5,414 nucleotides of DNA from Thiohalocapsa sp. (GTDB lineage: Bacteria > Pseudomonadota > Gammaproteobacteria > Chromatiales > Chromatiaceae). Below, in pieces: positions 4,181 through 5,414 of the stretch; the stretch's first letter is position 1, and each line of letters begins with the position of its first letter. A model generated the notes under the pieces. The model ran no database searches and was not told where the DNA came from. It worked only from the letters and a program-made list of their open reading frames with translations. The stretch covers positions 1 through 5,414 of the forward strand of contig NZ_JAIFKJ010000543.1 in the NCBI RefSeq assembly GCF_019695415.1, in the 5' to 3' direction. A program made the translations under genes and the position numbers.

Positions 4181-5410
4181 ATGAGCGCCTCCCCCAACGA
4201 GCTGATTCTGACGCTGAACGCGGGCTCGTCCAGTATCAAGTTTGCGGTCTACGACGTCGCCGGCGACGCAACCGAGCCCGAGCTGCGCGCCAAGGGCCAG
4301 GTCGAGGGCATCGGCACCCGGCCGCACTTCATCGCCAAGTCCGCCGCCGAATCGGGGTCGGGCCAGGTCCTCTCGGAGAGCTGGTGGGAGACCATCACGG
4401 ATGGCGAAGGCCACGCCCGCGCCTTCCAGCAGATCTGGAGCTGGCTGGACGACTTCGCCGACGGCGGGCGGATCATGGCCATCGGCCACCGGGTCGCCCA
4501 CGGCGGTGAGGACTATTCGCGGCCGGTGCGCATCACACCGGACATCCTCAAGGTGCTCACCGGCCTGATTCCGCTGGTGCCGCTGCATCAGCCGAACAAC
4601 CTCGCGGCCATTCGCGCCGTCGCCAAGGACCACCCAGACCTGCCGCAGGTGGCCTGCTTCGACACCGGCTTCCACCGCGGCCGGCCGAAGGTCACCGAGC
4701 AGTTGGGCCTGCCGCGAGCGCTGCTGGATCGGGGCGTGAAACGTTACGGCTTCCACGGGCTTTCCTACGAGTACATCGTCGAGAAGCTCAGGGAGATCGC
4801 CCCGGCGGTCGCCGCCGGACGTGTCATCGTCGCGCATCTCGGCAGCGGCTGCAGTATGACCGCCATCCGCGATGGACAGAGCATCGACACCACCATGGGC
4901 TTCTCGGCCTTGGATGGCGTGCCCATGGGCACCCGCCCCGGGCTGCTGGATCCGGGCGTGCTGCTGTTCCTGATGCGCGAGGACGGCCTCGGCGTCGAAG
5001 CGCTGGAGAAGCTCCTCTACAAGCAGTCCGGTCTGCTGGGTCTCTCCGGTGTGAGTAACGACCTGCGCGCCCTGCACGAGAGCGATGACCCCGGCGCCGC
5101 CGAGGCCATCGACTATTTCGTCTACCGCATTGGACAGACGCTCGGCTCGCTCACGGCATCTCTCGGCGGTCTGGATGCGCTGGTGTTCACCGCCGGTGTC
5201 GGCGAGAACGATGCCGACATCCGCGCCCGCGTCTGTGCGGCTGCCGCCTGGCTCGGCATCGAGATCGATGGCGATGCCAACGCCGCGGGCGGCTTCGGCG
5301 ACGGCGCACGCATCAGCCCGGCAGGCCAGCGCCCGGAGGTCTGGGTCATCCCCACCGACGAGGAGCGGATGCTCGCGCGCCACACGCTGCGGGTGGTCCG
5401 CGGCGGTTGA
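4181..5410 (+). CDS. ackA: Acetate kinase (acetate/propionate kinase family)
   Basis: This cytoplasmic kinase reversibly makes ATP from acyl-phosphate and ADP, completing the Pta-Ack pathway with the fusion enzyme upstream. The 409 residues match the usual length of about 400. Family motifs appear in order: LTLNAGSSSIKF (10-21, with N13), GHRVAHGG (102-109, with R104), PLHQPNN (134-140, with H136), FDTGFH (160-165, with D161), YGFHGLSYEY (189-198, with H192), AHLGSGCSM (218-226), MGTRPGLLDPGV (249-260, with R252), LGLSGVSNDLR (286-296), FTAGVGEN (336-343) and PTDEERMLAR (391-400). The residues corresponding to the catalytic Asn, Arg, His, Asp, His, Arg and Glu of Methanosarcina acetate kinase therefore all appear present. 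HLGSG and GTRPG differ from the HLGNG and GTRSG of the best-studied enzymes, as in a broader proteobacterial subgroup, so propionate or butyrate use is possible. GAGG lies seven bases before the start, and the stop is four bases from the window end. Confidence 0.95.
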   Translation: MSASPNELILTLNAGSSSIKFAVYDVAGDATEPELRAKGQVEGIGTRPHFIAKSAAESGSGQVLSESWWETITDGEGHARAFQQIWSWLDDFADGGRIMAIGHRVAHGGEDYSRPVRITPDILKVLTGLIPLVPLHQPNNLAAIRAVAKDHPDLPQVACFDTGFHRGRPKVTEQLGLPRALLDRGVKRYGFHGLSYEYIVEKLREIAPAVAAGRVIVAHLGSGCSMTAIRDGQSIDTTMGFSALDGVPMGTRPGLLDPGVLLFLMREDGLGVEALEKLLYKQSGLLGLSGVSNDLRALHESDDPGAAEAIDYFVYRIGQTLGSLTASLGGLDALVFTAGVGENDADIRARVCAAAAWLGIEIDGDANAAGGFGDGARISPAGQRPEVWVIPTDEERMLARHTLRVVRGG

Positions 5411-5414
5411 CCAC

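Noticed and set aside
4064..5383. A 439-codon open frame on the minus strand opposite the kinase gene
   Set aside because: The plus strand encodes a complete kinase with all family motifs. Antisense frames in GC-rich genes stay open because of third-position bias, and this translation is rich in Gly, Ala, Asp and Val with no recognisable family.

Overview
The window looks like chromosomal DNA from a high-GC proteobacterium. The protein families and codon bias fit a Gammaproteobacterium, possibly of the halophilic or purple-sulfur type, but that placement is inferred from gene content and was not tested by alignment. Four protein-coding genes are well supported. Two 60-base lines counted in the acetate kinase gene give about 67% GC. 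Two counted in the first gene give 45%, so the left part of the window differs in composition from the right.

Layout: positions 1-335 carry no recognisable gene but hold a strong 14-pair imperfect palindrome at 23-54 and several smaller hairpins. A small MAPEG-family membrane protein is encoded on the minus strand (336-731). A divergent gap of about 500 bases follows, with clustered hairpins, a perfect 14-bp palindrome and a possible 55-codon upstream ORF that ends inside the ribosome binding site of the next gene. Then comes a class I-type polyphosphate kinase 2 (1239-2156, plus strand). A second gap (2157-2758) holds two nested inverted repeats and a stretch with coding-like third-position bias interrupted by a stop. 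Finally, a tight two-gene operon encodes a MaoC-like hydratase/phosphate acyltransferase fusion (about 2759-4165) and an acetate/propionate-type kinase (4181-5410), 15 bases apart.

How the genes fit together: the last two enzymes catalyse sequential steps, acyl-CoA + Pi to acyl-phosphate + CoA, then acyl-phosphate + ADP to carboxylic acid + ATP, and both steps are reversible. The MaoC domain fused to the acyltransferase suggests a link to short-chain 3-hydroxyacyl/enoyl-CoA (polyhydroxyalkanoate or beta-oxidation type) metabolism. PPK2 interconverts polyphosphate and nucleoside di/triphosphates. The right-hand three genes are therefore all phosphoanhydride/ATP-balancing enzymes, although ppk2 is separated from the other two by a 0.5-0.6 kb gap and is probably its own transcription unit.

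I found no convincing new biological system. The best leads are the regulatory-looking palindromes, the possible leader ORF before ppk2, the ambiguous start of the fusion protein (36 in-frame codons resembling a signal peptide) and the unresolved acyl substrate of the fusion/kinase pair.
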